Notes: generated by a model from the letters alone, not told the origin. Positions 18,245 through 27,502 are shown, numbered from the stretch's first letter. The stretch: 64,000 nt of DNA from Paraburkholderia sp. BL10I2N1 (GCF_004361815.1 NZ_SNWA01000002.1:2542001-2606000), one strand, 5' to 3'. Translations and numbers: made by a program.

Positions 18245-18961
18245 TCAGGTGCGATCGGCCTGTCGTGCTACGAGGAATGGCCGGCGCGTGCGTTTCTTCA
18301 TGACGAGCGGCGGATGAAAGACACGCACGCTGATCTGGCCCGCCAGCCACGACAGCAGGTTGCTCAGGAACAGGTAGGCAATTAGCGTGATCGAGAACGT
18401 CTGGATATAGAGCAGCGTGCGCGCATTGATCACCGTCGCCGTTCCGCTCAGCTCCGGCAGCGCGATCGCCGACAGGAGCGACGTGCCGAGCAGCAGCTGG
18501 ATCAGGTTGTTGACGATCGCCGGATAGACGGCGCGCGCAGCCTGCGGCAGAACCACCTCGATGAAGATCTGCGAACGTTCCAGACCAAGGATCGACGCCG
18601 CCTCGAGCTGACCGCGCGGCACAGACTGGATACCCGCGCGAAACACTTCGGCCAGGTATGCGCCGACGTTCACGCCTAACGCAATGACGCCGGCCGTATA
18701 GGCATTGAGCGTGATGCCGAGCGATGGCAATCCGAAGAACACGATGAAGATCTGCAGCAGTACCGGCGTATTGCGGATCGCTTCGATATACATCCTGGCG
18801 ATCGCCTGTAGCAGCCCGACGCGCGATGAGCTTGCGAGCGCGGTGAGCAAACCGAGCAGCATCGCGAGGACGAAGGCCAGCAGCGTGACCTGGAGCGTCA
18901 GCCACGACGCGCGAACGAAATCGTTCCAATAACCCGCAAGGGTCACCCATTCATAGCTCAT
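18245..18961 (-). CDS. Polar amino acid ABC transporter permease
   Basis: Inner-membrane permease of 238 residues, second half of the heterodimer. It shows the same family features: IEAIRNTPVLLQIFIVFFGLP, then the EAA loop AYLAEVFRAGIQSVPRGQLE and several hydrophobic helices after a short N-terminus starting MSYEWVTLAGYWNDF. It lies between the lipoprotein binding protein and the other permease, in the order binding protein, permease, permease, ATPase. Confidence 0.94.
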   Translation of the reverse strand: MSYEWVTLAGYWNDFVRASWLTLQVTLLAFVLAMLLGLLTALASSSRVGLLQAIARMYIEAIRNTPVLLQIFIVFFGLPSLGITLNAYTAGVIALGVNVGAYLAEVFRAGIQSVPRGQLEAASILGLERSQIFIEVVLPQAARAVYPAIVNNLIQLLLGTSLLSAIALPELSGTATVINARTLLYIQTFSITLIAYLFLSNLLSWLAGQISVRVFHPPLVMKKRTRRPFLVARQADRT

Positions 18962-19001
18962 GGTTCCTCCGTCGGTCGAGCAGCGCAGCGCTGGCGGGAT
19001 T

Positions 19002-19835
19002 TCAGTACTGCGGGTTCAGCGGGAAGCGCGGCTCGGCACCGAACCACTTCTTGTAGAGCTGCGCGTTCTGCTTCGATGCGTTGACCTGGAACAGGAACAG
19101 GTTCAGGTAGTTGAGCCAGACCGCATCGCCTGCCTTCACGCCGAATGCGTTGTATTCGAGCGGAACCAGCGCTTCGTTGGTGACGGTCAGATCCTGATCG
19201 AGCGATGCCTGATAGGCGAGAAAGTTGTTGTCCTCGATCATCGCATCGGCCTGTCCCTGCTTGACGGCGAGGATCGCTGCCTGAGAGCTGTCGAATTCCT
19301 GGATCTTGACCTTCATGTTCAGCGAGCGCACCTCGTCGCCGTTCGTCGAGCCCTTGACCGTCGCAATCGTGCGATTCGACATGTCGTCGATGGACTTGAT
19401 GCCGCTGCTCTTCTTGACCAGAAGCGCCTCACTTGCGACCACATAGGGATTCGTGAACGCGATTTCCTTCGCCCGCTCCAGGTTGCGGGTGAAGTTGCAG
19501 AACACGACGTCAACCTTGCTGGTTTGCAGGTTCGGAATGCGGTTGGCGCTCGTCGTATTCACGACTTCGAGCTTGACGCCCATCTGCTTCGCCAGCTCTT
19601 TCGCCAGATCGACGTCGTAGCCGTCAGGTTGGCCGTCCTTGTTGTAGAAGCCGAACGGCGCAAAGGTCAAACAGTCGCCTACGCGCAGCGTGCCCCGTTG
19701 CAGGACCTGCTTCAGCGTCGAATCAACCGCGGCGCCTTGTTCCGGCGGGGCGACCTTCGTGCAGCCGGCGAGCATCAGCAGGCCGGCTACCGCGAACAGG
19801 CAAGTGAATTTTGCGCTTTCCCTGACAAATCTCAT
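19002..19835 (-). CDS. Amino acid ABC transporter substrate-binding lipoprotein
   Basis: SBP_bac_3 family binding protein of 277 residues. The start ATG 19835 gives a lipoprotein signal (MRFVRESAKFTCLFAVAG) with the lipobox LMLAGC, so it is anchored by a lipidated cysteine rather than free in the periplasm. RVGDCLTFAPFGFYNKDG, GYDVDLAKELAKQMG and VVFCNFTRNLERAKEIAF are family landmarks. The frame is open to 19892, but that start lacks a proper lipoprotein signal. It is the first gene of a four-gene amino-acid importer operon with an IclR regulator at its end. Confidence 0.92.
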   Translation of the reverse strand: MRFVRESAKFTCLFAVAGLLMLAGCTKVAPPEQGAAVDSTLKQVLQRGTLRVGDCLTFAPFGFYNKDGQPDGYDVDLAKELAKQMGVKLEVVNTTSANRIPNLQTSKVDVVFCNFTRNLERAKEIAFTNPYVVASEALLVKKSSGIKSIDDMSNRTIATVKGSTNGDEVRSLNMKVKIQEFDSSQAAILAVKQGQADAMIEDNNFLAYQASLDQDLTVTNEALVPLEYNAFGVKAGDAVWLNYLNLFLFQVNASKQNAQLYKKWFGAEPRFPLNPQY

Positions 19836-20483
19836 TTTTCGATCCCGATCTGGTGTGAGAACTCCGTGGGTGGAGGAAACGGCGATCAACATGGCCTTCC
19901 CGGCATGCTCCGATCGGTGAGATCGAACTAATCGCGCGCTTATGCTCGTATGTCTGATATATCGGAATGCTGTCCGACACAGCAGATGGATGGAAGTGTT
20001 TCATGGGAAAAAAATAGTTGCAATGGGGTATACGCGGACGCGAATCAAGCATTGCCTGTGAACTTGCAGTGCTTTCAAAGCGAAAGAATTCGGGGGCTTT
20101 TTGCTGAATCCGCACGGAGGTGAAGCACCTGGTCTTTGATGGTGCTTTAGCGCATTCGGCAATAAATCGGGAATGCAAAGTATTGTCGGCGGTTTTTCTG
20201 TCGACGATGCGGCTGAAAGATGCGTCGAAGCGGCCGGTTTGCTGGCGGGGTCGATTGCCATCGGTTGATGCAATCGCCACGGTCGCAATTACGACGTAGA
20301 GAGCGGCATTCCGAATGCCTGATCCTGCTTATGCACGGACCGTCGCGATTCGAAGAAGAGGATCGATCCAATGTTTCTGAACCGATCCCGTATGAGTCAA
20401 TCACCGATAAGCCGGGAATTGACATGCATCAGCGATCACCTATCGCCCAGTCGCCCAACCCGGTGAGTCAGGCCAGTTCCGGC
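19836..20483. other. Intergenic region, promoter of the amino-acid transporter
   Basis: About 650 bases without a supported gene. It contains a near-palindrome at 19953-19966 and AT-rich stretches near 20005-20025. Frames crossing 20220-20480 on the plus strand are shadows or chance, since they continue antisense into the lipoprotein gene. Confidence 0.5.
19953..19966. promoter_or_regulatory. Candidate operator, near-palindrome TCTGATATATCGGA
   Basis: Two 7-base arms TCTGATA / TATCGGA differ from perfect symmetry at one pair. It lies 118-131 bases before the binding-protein start, a suitable place for the IclR regulator encoded at the end of the operon. Assignment to that regulator is a guess. 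Confidence 0.3.
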
Positions 20484-21053
20484 CTAGGTGGCTGCGACGA
20501 AATCCGGATCTTCGAACAGCTTGCGAAGCAGATCCTGGAAGATGGCTGTGGTTTGATTAAGTCCGTTCGAGGCGGCGAGTACGCCAAGGAACTCCGAATC
20601 CCAATGGGTGCTCACGCGCAGCATCTTGTCGTAACGGACGGTCTGGTCGCGTCTGACGACAAAGTGTGCCGTCAGTTCTGCCTTGCCGTCTGTTACCCGG
20701 ACTTCAAGGAGCGTCGCTTCCAGCGTTGCAGTTGCGCCAGCGTCGTAATTTCCCGAGGTCGACAGTTCGGTGCGGATCGCTTCGTTCAGGTATGAGGACC
20801 ACGAACCGCTTCCCGGCGCGGAGAAGCGAACGGCGCGCACCGAGGTCTGAACGTCGGCGGGCTCTGCGCCAGTCGTTACCCGGTAGCGTGCTGCATGCGG
20901 GAGACGCGCTAGCGTCATCTGGTTTGACACGCTCACCTGATAGGGCAGCACTTGCTGCGTGACGCACCCGCTCAAGATCAGGGCGCCAGCCAGAATCGCC
21001 GGTCCGGCAAGCGACCTGGCCAGGCGCCGACGGGCTTCGAGGTAGCGAATCAC
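20484..21053 (-). CDS. Lipoprotein of unknown function
   Basis: Predicted lipoprotein of 189 residues starting with GTG. The signal segment (RSLAGPAILAGALILSGC) ends in the lipobox ILSGC. The mature part has a repeated pattern of short strands (RVTTGAEPADVQTSVRAVRF, ATLEATLLEVRVTDGKAEL, TAHFVVRRDQTVRYDK) resembling periplasmic alpha-beta lipoproteins, and a C-terminal helix (FQDLLRKLFEDPDF). I cannot name a family. The GTG start overlaps the stop of the upstream lipoprotein gene (GTGA), so both are made together and may form a complex at the membrane. Confidence 0.8.
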   Translation of the reverse strand: MIRYLEARRRLARSLAGPAILAGALILSGCVTQQVLPYQVSVSNQMTLARLPHAARYRVTTGAEPADVQTSVRAVRFSAPGSGSWSSYLNEAIRTELSTSGNYDAGATATLEATLLEVRVTDGKAELTAHFVVRRDQTVRYDKMLRVSTHWDSEFLGVLAASNGLNQTTAIFQDLLRKLFEDPDFVAAT

Positions 21054-21655
21054 TGGGCCAGGTCCGACGACTGATCGATTTCTTCCAGACTCCTGGCCAC
21101 GATCTGTCTGATCATTGTGTCGGAGGCTTGCTGAATGGGCATCGGTTGAAGTCCCGCCGGGCCAGATGCATTGCCGATCGTCGTGTAGATAGCGTGCTTG
21201 ACTACCTTGGTCACCGCATCGTGGCCAGGCTCGACGTAGTTGACGGTGCAGACGTACCCATCGGTGACCATCGTGCCTACGAGGCCGAACGTCAGTCCGA
21301 CGCCGAAGCCCTTGGCTTCAAGGTTGTCCGTCAACGGGATGTTGTTGATGGAAATGGACAGCTTGCGGCCGGACGGTACAGGGTCGTACGACACCTGGCT
21401 AAAAAGGCCGGATTGCGATACCTGCTCGTACACGCGGGGTTTAACGGCGTCAGTAGCCCGTGCATTGGTTACGCCCTTGCTCTGGAACTCGACCAGCAAC
21501 TGGATGGGCTGTGGGCTCGCGGACTTTTTCAGATCTGCGTAGTGCGGTTCGCCGAGCGAGTGGTCCACATACGAATGAGGCGTCATGCAGGCAGAGAGCG
21601 ATAGCTCAAGACCGATTGCACCGGCAAGCGCGATTGTGCGTTTTGTATTGAACAT
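21050..21655 (-). CDS. Lipoprotein of unknown function, partner of the following gene
   Basis: Predicted lipoprotein of 201 residues with signal MFNTKRTIALAGAIGLE and lipobox SLSAC. The mature part contains ARATDAVKPRVYEQVSQSGLF, typical of periplasmic lipoproteins with a helix-strand core, and a glycine-rich hydrophobic stretch AKGFGVGLTFGLVGTMVTDG that could insert in or lie on a membrane. No family is recognised with confidence. It is first in a two-gene coupled unit; the downstream gene starts inside its stop codon. The ribosome-binding site AAGAGAT is fair. Confidence 0.8.
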   Translation of the reverse strand: MFNTKRTIALAGAIGLELSLSACMTPHSYVDHSLGEPHYADLKKSASPQPIQLLVEFQSKGVTNARATDAVKPRVYEQVSQSGLFSQVSYDPVPSGRKLSISINNIPLTDNLEAKGFGVGLTFGLVGTMVTDGYVCTVNYVEPGHDAVTKVVKHAIYTTIGNASGPAGLQPMPIQQASDTMIRQIVARSLEEIDQSSDLAQ

Positions 21656-22194
21656 GAATATCTCTTGTTTCTACTTTTTCGGATTATCTCGAACAGAAAC
21701 TGGCCCCGGTAGCCGCCGCTCGATGGATCAGATGCATCAGATACGTCGAACGACGAGAACACGTATTCTCTTTTACGGCCCACAACTGCGATTCTTTAGA
21801 TTTCGTGGCTGGTGTTATTTTTTTGCAAGGCACTGGACGGATAAGCGCTCAATGCCCTGTGGATTGTGGACATTAACCCTTTCTGTCTGGATGGCAGTAT
21901 TGGACTTCGCGACGGAATGATCGTCGCGACGGGGAAGGCTGAACAGCCGTGATGGCCGGACAAAAGTCGCGAGCCGCTTCCGGCGGGTGGCCGGGATGAC
22001 GGTCGTTATGCAAGACGCATGCGGGGCAAAATCGGCCATTTACAGCCACCCCGTAATGCCGGTTAAATCGTCGCCAATCTTTGATGCTTGAATAGCAATC
22101 GCAACCGAGCTCGACAGGAGCGCTTTCGGCTACTGTGAGGCGCGCTTAAACGATTCGAGTTCGCTGGAGAACCGTGAGTGCGTATGCCGTTGCG
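21656..22194. other. Intergenic region without a supported gene
   Basis: About 540 bases that hold the promoter for the lipoprotein pair and the 3' region of the M20 deacylase gene. The short frames here lack ribosome-binding sites and recognisable domains. Confidence 0.5.
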
Positions 22195-23454
22195 TCATTG
22201 ACCCTCTCCTGGCCCGGCGGATGTGCCGAGCAGTTCCACGATCGCGTTAGCCACCACTTTGCTCGCGAGCGAAAGCGTCGCCACGGGTACCCGTTCGTCC
22301 GCGCGATGGCCATTCGCCTCCAGCAGCGTGCGCGGTCCCGCGCCGTACATGATGGTCGGGACACCGGCTTCGACGTAGAGCCGGGCGTCGGCGTACAGCG
22401 GGACACCGTTGGTCGGCACCTCCTCGCCCATTACGAGGCTGGCCTCGCGGCAGAAGATATCGGCGAGCCGTTCGGCTCCCTCGATTGGCATGAATGGCCG
22501 GGCGAGCAGGATCTGCGTGATACCTACACGAGTGCCGGGCAGCTTCGCGGCGCTCGCTTCGATGAGCGCGCGCAGTTCGGCTTCGACCGCTTCGGGTTGT
22601 TCTTCGGGAATGATCCGCCGGTCGAGTCGGAACGTGACTTCGTCGGGCACCACGTTCGTATTGATGCCGCCTTCGATGAGGCCGACCACGAGCGTCGGCG
22701 TGTCGATGCCGGCGACCTTCGAATGACGCTCGCTGAGCGTCGCGCGATGCGCGTACAGGTCGGCGAGGATACGTGTTGCGGCCTCAAGCGCGTCGTGTCC
22801 CGTGTCGGGTCGCGCTGCGTGCGCGGACTTTCCGCTGACCTTGACTTCGAGATGAAGGCAACCGTTGTGCGCGATTGTCACGTGATACGAAAACGAAGCG
22901 CAGACGGCGAAATCGGGGCGCGTGATGCCCTCTGAGAGCAGCCAGCCGGGTCCTGCCAATCCACCCGTTTCTTCATCGTGGGTGAAGTGCAGTTCTACCG
23001 TGCCGGCAAGCGGTGCACCGCAATCCTTGAGCGCGCGTAGCGCATACGCATAGGTTGCGAAGTCGGACTTGGATACCGCCGAGCCGCGCCCATACATCCA
23101 GCCGTCGCGTATTTCCGCGCCGTAAGGGTCGGTGCTCCAACCGCCGCCGGCAGGGACCACGTCGCCGTGCGCGTTAAGGGCGACGGTCGGGCCTCTACCG
23201 AACCGCTCGCGCACGACGACGTTGATCACGCTGCGCAGGCCGTGACGCGCGAGGACCTCGTCAGGAACACGATGACGCTCCGCCGTGAAGCCCAGCTTTT
23301 CCATTTCTCTGGCGACGAGTTCGCCGTGGGGCGCGCAGTCTCCCGGCGGGTTGTCCGATGGGCAACGGACGAGTGCCGCAAGCAGCGCCTGCTGTTCGTC
23401 GCGATGCTGGTCGAGCCATCCGGCGATACGGTTCTTCAATTCGGTGTGGTTCAT
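22195..23454 (-). CDS. M20 family metallopeptidase / ArgE-DapE-type deacylase
   Basis: Cytoplasmic dizinc hydrolase of 419 residues from ATG 23454, which has a GAGAG ribosome-binding site and gives the standard N-terminus. Landmarks of the ArgE/DapE/ACY1/CPG2 group are present: VALNAHGDVVPAGGGW, the metal-bridging and catalytic THDEETGGLAGPGWLL, and TNGVPLYADARLYVEAGVPTIMYGAGP near the C-terminus. It would remove an acyl group from an amino acid or cleave a dipeptide. It is divergent from a PLP decarboxylase gene across a 447-base gap, so a deacylase and a decarboxylase may serve one pathway. Confidence 0.9.
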   Translation of the reverse strand: MNHTELKNRIAGWLDQHRDEQQALLAALVRCPSDNPPGDCAPHGELVAREMEKLGFTAERHRVPDEVLARHGLRSVINVVVRERFGRGPTVALNAHGDVVPAGGGWSTDPYGAEIRDGWMYGRGSAVSKSDFATYAYALRALKDCGAPLAGTVELHFTHDEETGGLAGPGWLLSEGITRPDFAVCASFSYHVTIAHNGCLHLEVKVSGKSAHAARPDTGHDALEAATRILADLYAHRATLSERHSKVAGIDTPTLVVGLIEGGINTNVVPDEVTFRLDRRIIPEEQPEAVEAELRALIEASAAKLPGTRVGITQILLARPFMPIEGAERLADIFCREASLVMGEEVPTNGVPLYADARLYVEAGVPTIMYGAGPRTLLEANGHRADERVPVATLSLASKVVANAIVELLGTSAGPGEGQ

Positions 23455-23901
23455 GGCATCTCTCGCATACATCACATCACATCAGCAGCCCGCAGAATGA
23501 AATGATCAAGGTGATAGCGGGCTGGAAAACGGGGCTCTCTTACACACTGAAGAGAATTGGCTGATCGAATCATAGCCCCGTCGATGGGTCGTCTGCTGCT
23601 TTTGTCTGCGACATGTTGATCCCGACGATTCTCTCCGAGACTGAAACGCGATCGCCAGCGCAACTTCATGTTTGCCACGCTGTCGGGTAGAGTTTCGACA
23701 TTCCCACCGCGGGAATGCCAAGGGCGGCAGCCTCGACACCGTTGTAATGTGGATAAGGTTGGCGCAGCGCAGACCAGGATCCATGCTGCAAACGCCAGTC
23801 AACGCTGCGTATAGTCGCTACACTTGCCCCGAATGCCAGGTGATTGCTGCGGCGCCGGCGGCGCAGGTTATTGTCTGGCCACATCTATCAGGGAACCAGG
23901 C
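23455..23901. other. Divergent promoter region
   Basis: About 450 bases between the M20 deacylase (minus) and the PLP decarboxylase (plus). No regulator gene lies between them. I see no convincing operator palindrome and no supported reading frame. Confidence 0.5.
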
Positions 23902-25323
23902 ATGAACGACACATCCTCTTTTCGCCTCGTACTTGAACATGCGCTAAGCCACTCCCTCGCGCATCTGGAAAATCTGGAACATAGTCCAGTCGCCGCCAGC
24001 GCAAGTCTGCATTCGTTGCGCGAACGCCTGGCGAAACCACTCAACAGCGAGAGCATGCCCGCCGAGCGGGTGATTGACGAACTTGTCGCCGACACGGCCG
24101 GGGGCATCATCGGTAGCGCTGGCGGCCGGTTCTTCGGCTGGGTGATCGGTGGATCCTTGCCCGCCGCGTTGGCGGCGGACTGGCTGACCAGCGCGTGGGA
24201 TCAAAATGCCGCATCGTATTCATGCGGACCGGCAGAAGCCGTGATTGAAGAAGTATGCGGAGACTGGCTAAAGGATTTGCTCGGCTTGCCACGCCACGCC
24301 AGTTTCGCTTTGACCAGCGGTTGTCAGATGGCGCATGTCACCGCGCTGGCGGCAGCGCGTCACGCATTGCTTGCTGGCCGCGGCTGGCAGGTCGAGCGCG
24401 ACGGGCTTTGCGGCGCACCAAGAATCCGTATCCTGAGCGGCGATCAGTTCCACGGCAGCATCCTTCGCGCCATGCGCTTGCTGGGGATGGGAACAGGAGC
24501 GGTGACAGGGCTGCGGACCAATCAGGCCGGTCAACTGGATGCTGCAACGCTCGAACAGGCGCTGCAGGAAGCGCCCGACACACCCACTATCGTCCTGCTT
24601 CAGGCGGGCGATCTGAACATCGGCGCCTATGATTGTTTCGCCGAACTGATTCCTCTCGCACATCGCTACGATGCCTGGGTCCATGTCGATGGCGCTTTCG
24701 GTCTGTGGGCGAACGTCAGCGCGCGTTATAAACATTTACTGGCCGGCGTCGAGCAGGCCGACTCATGGGCAACCGACGGGCACAAATGGCTGAACGTGCC
24801 GTATGGCAGCGGTTTTGCTTTCGTCGCGCATCCGCAGGCTCACCGCAATGCGATGTCCTACGAGGCAAGCTACATCTCGCACAACGATCAGGTGCGCGAG
24901 CAAAAGGACTGGAACCCGGATTGGTCCCGGCGCGGGCGCGGTGTCGCGGCTTATGCCGCGCTACGTCAACTCGGCCGCCAGGGCGTCGCCGCTCTGATCG
25001 AGCGCTGTTGCGACGCAGCGTATAGCCTCGCGACTGGCATCGCCGCTCTTCCCGGCGCCGAGTTGGTGTGGGAGCCGACAATCAATCAGGGATTGGTCCG
25101 TTTTCTGGATCAACGGCCACACGCCACCGAGGCCGAGCACGATGCATGGACCGATGCTGTCACAAGTGCGGTGCTGGCAAGCGGCGAAGCGCTCTTCAGC
25201 AACACGACCTGGCGGGGGAAGCGTTGCATGCGCGTGTCAGTGTGCAACTGGCAGACCAGTTCTCAGGACGTGGCACGTACAGTGGCAGCAGTAGCGCAAG
25301 TGTTACGGGCGCAGAACGGGTAA
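23902..25323 (+). CDS. Pyridoxal-phosphate-dependent group II decarboxylase
   Basis: PLP enzyme of 473 residues in the same superfamily as the one at 9022 but only distantly alike. It has HVDGAFGLWANVS and the Schiff-base lysine K295 in DGHKWLNVPYGSG. FALTSGCQMAHVTALAAARH and ILSGDQFHGSILRAMRLLG fill the positions of the substrate and cofactor phosphate motifs. The start ATG 23902 follows a modest GGGAACC site; a longer in-frame start at 23824 adds cysteine- and glycine-rich non-homologous residues. It should decarboxylate an amino acid. It faces an M20 deacylase divergently. Confidence 0.9.
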   Translation: MNDTSSFRLVLEHALSHSLAHLENLEHSPVAASASLHSLRERLAKPLNSESMPAERVIDELVADTAGGIIGSAGGRFFGWVIGGSLPAALAADWLTSAWDQNAASYSCGPAEAVIEEVCGDWLKDLLGLPRHASFALTSGCQMAHVTALAAARHALLAGRGWQVERDGLCGAPRIRILSGDQFHGSILRAMRLLGMGTGAVTGLRTNQAGQLDAATLEQALQEAPDTPTIVLLQAGDLNIGAYDCFAELIPLAHRYDAWVHVDGAFGLWANVSARYKHLLAGVEQADSWATDGHKWLNVPYGSGFAFVAHPQAHRNAMSYEASYISHNDQVREQKDWNPDWSRRGRGVAAYAALRQLGRQGVAALIERCCDAAYSLATGIAALPGAELVWEPTINQGLVRFLDQRPHATEAEHDAWTDAVTSAVLASGEALFSNTTWRGKRCMRVSVCNWQTSSQDVARTVAAVAQVLRAQNG

Positions 25324-25549
25324 GCATCGCTTTATCGCGCAGTTTTCGCGGATACGTTCACGGCAGCAGGGCGGGTGCTTCCCCATGCACGCCAGTTGCG
25401 CGATGGATCGCGTTACCCCCGGGCACGAGCACGGATCAGCCGGCGATCGACCGTGCCTGGGTAGGCCGAGCCTCTATTGTTGGGTACCGGGCGGAGTCCA
25501 GTTGCGTTGTGATCTAATCTGGCAGCTAACCCATACCGAAGGGGACGTC

Positions 25550-25807
25550 ATGCGAAGCATCGCAATTCTCCTTGTGGTTTCCCTGGCCGGCTGCGGGGCG
25601 ATGGTCGACCACACGCGGACAGCGAGCGGCCGCAATGGTGCGATCATCTCCTGCGGCGGCCTTCTGCGGACATGGCACGACTGCGACAAGGCGGCCGCGA
25701 ACGCCTGCTCTAGCGGATACGACGTGCTCGACCGTCAGGAGAAGAAAACCTATACCGACTCGGGCAGCTTCGTGACGAGGAAGCTTGTGGTGAGCTGCAG
25801 ACCGTGA
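25550..25807 (+). CDS. Small cysteine-rich lipoprotein
   Basis: An 85-residue exported protein. MRSIAILLVVSLAGC is a compact lipoprotein signal with lipobox SLAGC. The mature part has four further cysteines (IISCGG, WHDCDK, ANACSS, VVSCRP), which could form two disulfides in the periplasm. A good ribosome-binding site (AAGGGGA) precedes the ATG. No family is recognised. It stands alone between the decarboxylase and the transporter genes. Confidence 0.75.
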   Translation: MRSIAILLVVSLAGCGAMVDHTRTASGRNGAIISCGGLLRTWHDCDKAAANACSSGYDVLDRQEKKTYTDSGSFVTRKLVVSCRP

Positions 25808-26143
25808 TTCAGGCAGGTGCCCGGCTGGCGTTCCGCGACCATGCCAAGGCTCGTCCGGTTTGCGCTGTGCTTCCTGACACCCGCTCGTTCGTCCAACTAA
25901 AAACGGGTGCCTGTCGCATTAAAAATTGAATGGGGGTTATCCCGCGTTGACCCTATGCTGGCGGATTCATTACAGTTCGGGCCGTTCGCATCAAGAATGC
26001 GGGTTCGATATGCGAACAAAGACGAAGGCCAAGGATTTGACGACCGGGTCGCCAGGCCAGCAGTCCGGTCGATACGGCTAAAGCGGCCCGATCGTAAAAA
26101 GGACGGTGGCCCTCGTGCCTGCCGCCCGCAAAGGAGACAAGCC
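25808..26143. other. Promoter region of the aromatic-acid transporter gene
   Basis: About 336 bases with no supported gene. It contains the operator-like cluster at 25984-26017 and, just before the transporter start, a strong AAGGAGA ribosome-binding site. Confidence 0.6.
25984..26017. promoter_or_regulatory. PcaR/PcaU-type operator candidate
   Basis: GTTCGCAT (25984-25991) and GTTCGATATGCGAAC (26003-26017) share half-sites: the second element is a 15-base inverted repeat, and GTTCG recurs upstream as direct repeats at 25984 and 25975. Arms 25984-25991 and 26010-26017 are exact inverse copies. The 15-mer matches 12 of 15 positions of the PcaR site as I remember it, and a palindrome plus direct repeat is the layout reported for PcaU/PobR. 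It lies 127 bases before an aromatic-acid transporter start. Confidence 0.5.
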
Positions 26144-27502
26144 ATGAGCCGTAGCAATGCCGTCAACGTACAGACCTTCATCAATGAGCATCCGTTTTCC
26201 GGATTTCAATGGCTCATTTTTTTCATGTGCTTCGTCATCGTCCTGCTGGATGGTTTCGACACCGCGGCGATCGGCTTCATTGCGCCGTCGCTGATTACCG
26301 AATGGGGCATCAGCAAGCCGGCGCTTGCACCGGTGCTCAGCGCGGCCCTGTTTGGTCTCGCGTGCGGTGCGCTCGTCTCGGGGCCGCTGTCTGACCGCAT
26401 CGGGCGGCGCTCGTTGCTGCTTGGGTCGGTTTTACTATTCGGCGTGGCGTGTCTCGGCTCGGCGTTCTCCAGCAGCATCGAGCAATTGACGACACTGCGC
26501 TTCATCACCGGCGTGGGCCTCGGCGCGGCGATGCCGAACGCGGTGACGATGATGGGCGAATATTGCCCTGACCGGCGCCGTGCGACGCTGATCAATCTGA
26601 TGTTCTGCGGCTTTCCGCTGGGCGCGGCGTTTGGCGGTTTTCTCGCCGCGTGGCTGATCCCGCATTTCGGCTGGCGCAGCGTGCTGGTCCTTGGTGGTGT
26701 CACGCCTTTGCTGCTGCTGGTCCTGCTGCTCGCGAAGATGCCGGAATCCGTACGCTACATGGTGGCGAGCAGTCACCCGGTCGAACGGATCCGCGCGGCG
26801 CTCGCGCGAATTTCAGACGACGCCGTGCAAGCCGGCTCCTTCGTGATGACCGAGACTGCTCCGCAAACGGGCAGCAAGGGCCTCGGCGTCGTGCTGTCGC
26901 GCACGTATATCGTCGGTTCCGTGATGCTGTGGGTCGCGTACTTCATGGGCCTCGTGATCTTCTATGCGTCGATCAACTGGATGCCGGTGCTGCTCAAGGA
27001 CGCCGGCCTCACTCCGCAGCGCGCCACCCTGATTTCCGCGCTGTTCCCGCTCGGCGGCGTCGGTGCTGTGCTGTGCGGCGTGCTGATGGACCGCTTCAAC
27101 GCGAACCGCATCATTGCGGCGTGCTATGCGTTGACCGCGGTGAGCGTCTACTTCATCGGTCAAGCTGTCGGAAACGTCGGCGCGCTGGTATTCATCGTAT
27201 TCGTCGCGGGCGTGCTCATGAACACGGCACAGTCGTCGATGCCTGCGCTGGCCGCCGCGTTTTATCCGACGCAAGGGCGGGGCACCGGCGTGGCGTGGAT
27301 GCTCGGGGTGGGACGCTTTGGCGGTATCGCCGGATCGTTCCTCGTCGCAGAACTGACACGCGAACACTTCAGCTTCTCCGCCATCTTCGCGATCGTCGCG
27401 GGCGCGGGTGTGATTTCCTGCATCGCGCTGCTGATCAAGCAGGCCGCACGGCCGCACACCGTCACTGGCGCCTCGCAGGAGGCCGGATCTTTCGGCCACT
27501 GA
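26144..27502 (+). CDS. MFS transporter, aromatic acid:H+ symporter family (PcaK/BenK-like)
   Basis: Inner-membrane transporter of 452 residues with about 12 hydrophobic segments. LLDGFDTAAIGFIAPSL in the first helix is the AAHS family hallmark (the DGFD motif). SGPLSDRIGRRSLLL is the MFS loop 2-3 motif. EYCPDRRRATLINLMFCGFPLG is the loop after helix 4. The family imports protocatechuate, 4-hydroxybenzoate, benzoate and similar acids by proton symport. ATG 26144 has a strong AAGGAGA before it. It is monocistronic and ends in a strong hairpin. The PcaR-like site upstream supports an aromatic-acid role. Confidence 0.93.
   Translation: MSRSNAVNVQTFINEHPFSGFQWLIFFMCFVIVLLDGFDTAAIGFIAPSLITEWGISKPALAPVLSAALFGLACGALVSGPLSDRIGRRSLLLGSVLLFGVACLGSAFSSSIEQLTTLRFITGVGLGAAMPNAVTMMGEYCPDRRRATLINLMFCGFPLGAAFGGFLAAWLIPHFGWRSVLVLGGVTPLLLLVLLLAKMPESVRYMVASSHPVERIRAALARISDDAVQAGSFVMTETAPQTGSKGLGVVLSRTYIVGSVMLWVAYFMGLVIFYASINWMPVLLKDAGLTPQRATLISALFPLGGVGAVLCGVLMDRFNANRIIAACYALTAVSVYFIGQAVGNVGALVFIVFVAGVLMNTAQSSMPALAAAFYPTQGRGTGVAWMLGVGRFGGIAGSFLVAELTREHFSFSAIFAIVAGAGVISCIALLIKQAARPHTVTGASQEAGSFGH

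Noticed and set aside
20220..20795. 191-codon plus-strand frame in the promoter region
   Set aside because: The second half is antisense to the lipoprotein gene and the first half shows no domain or ribosome-binding site.
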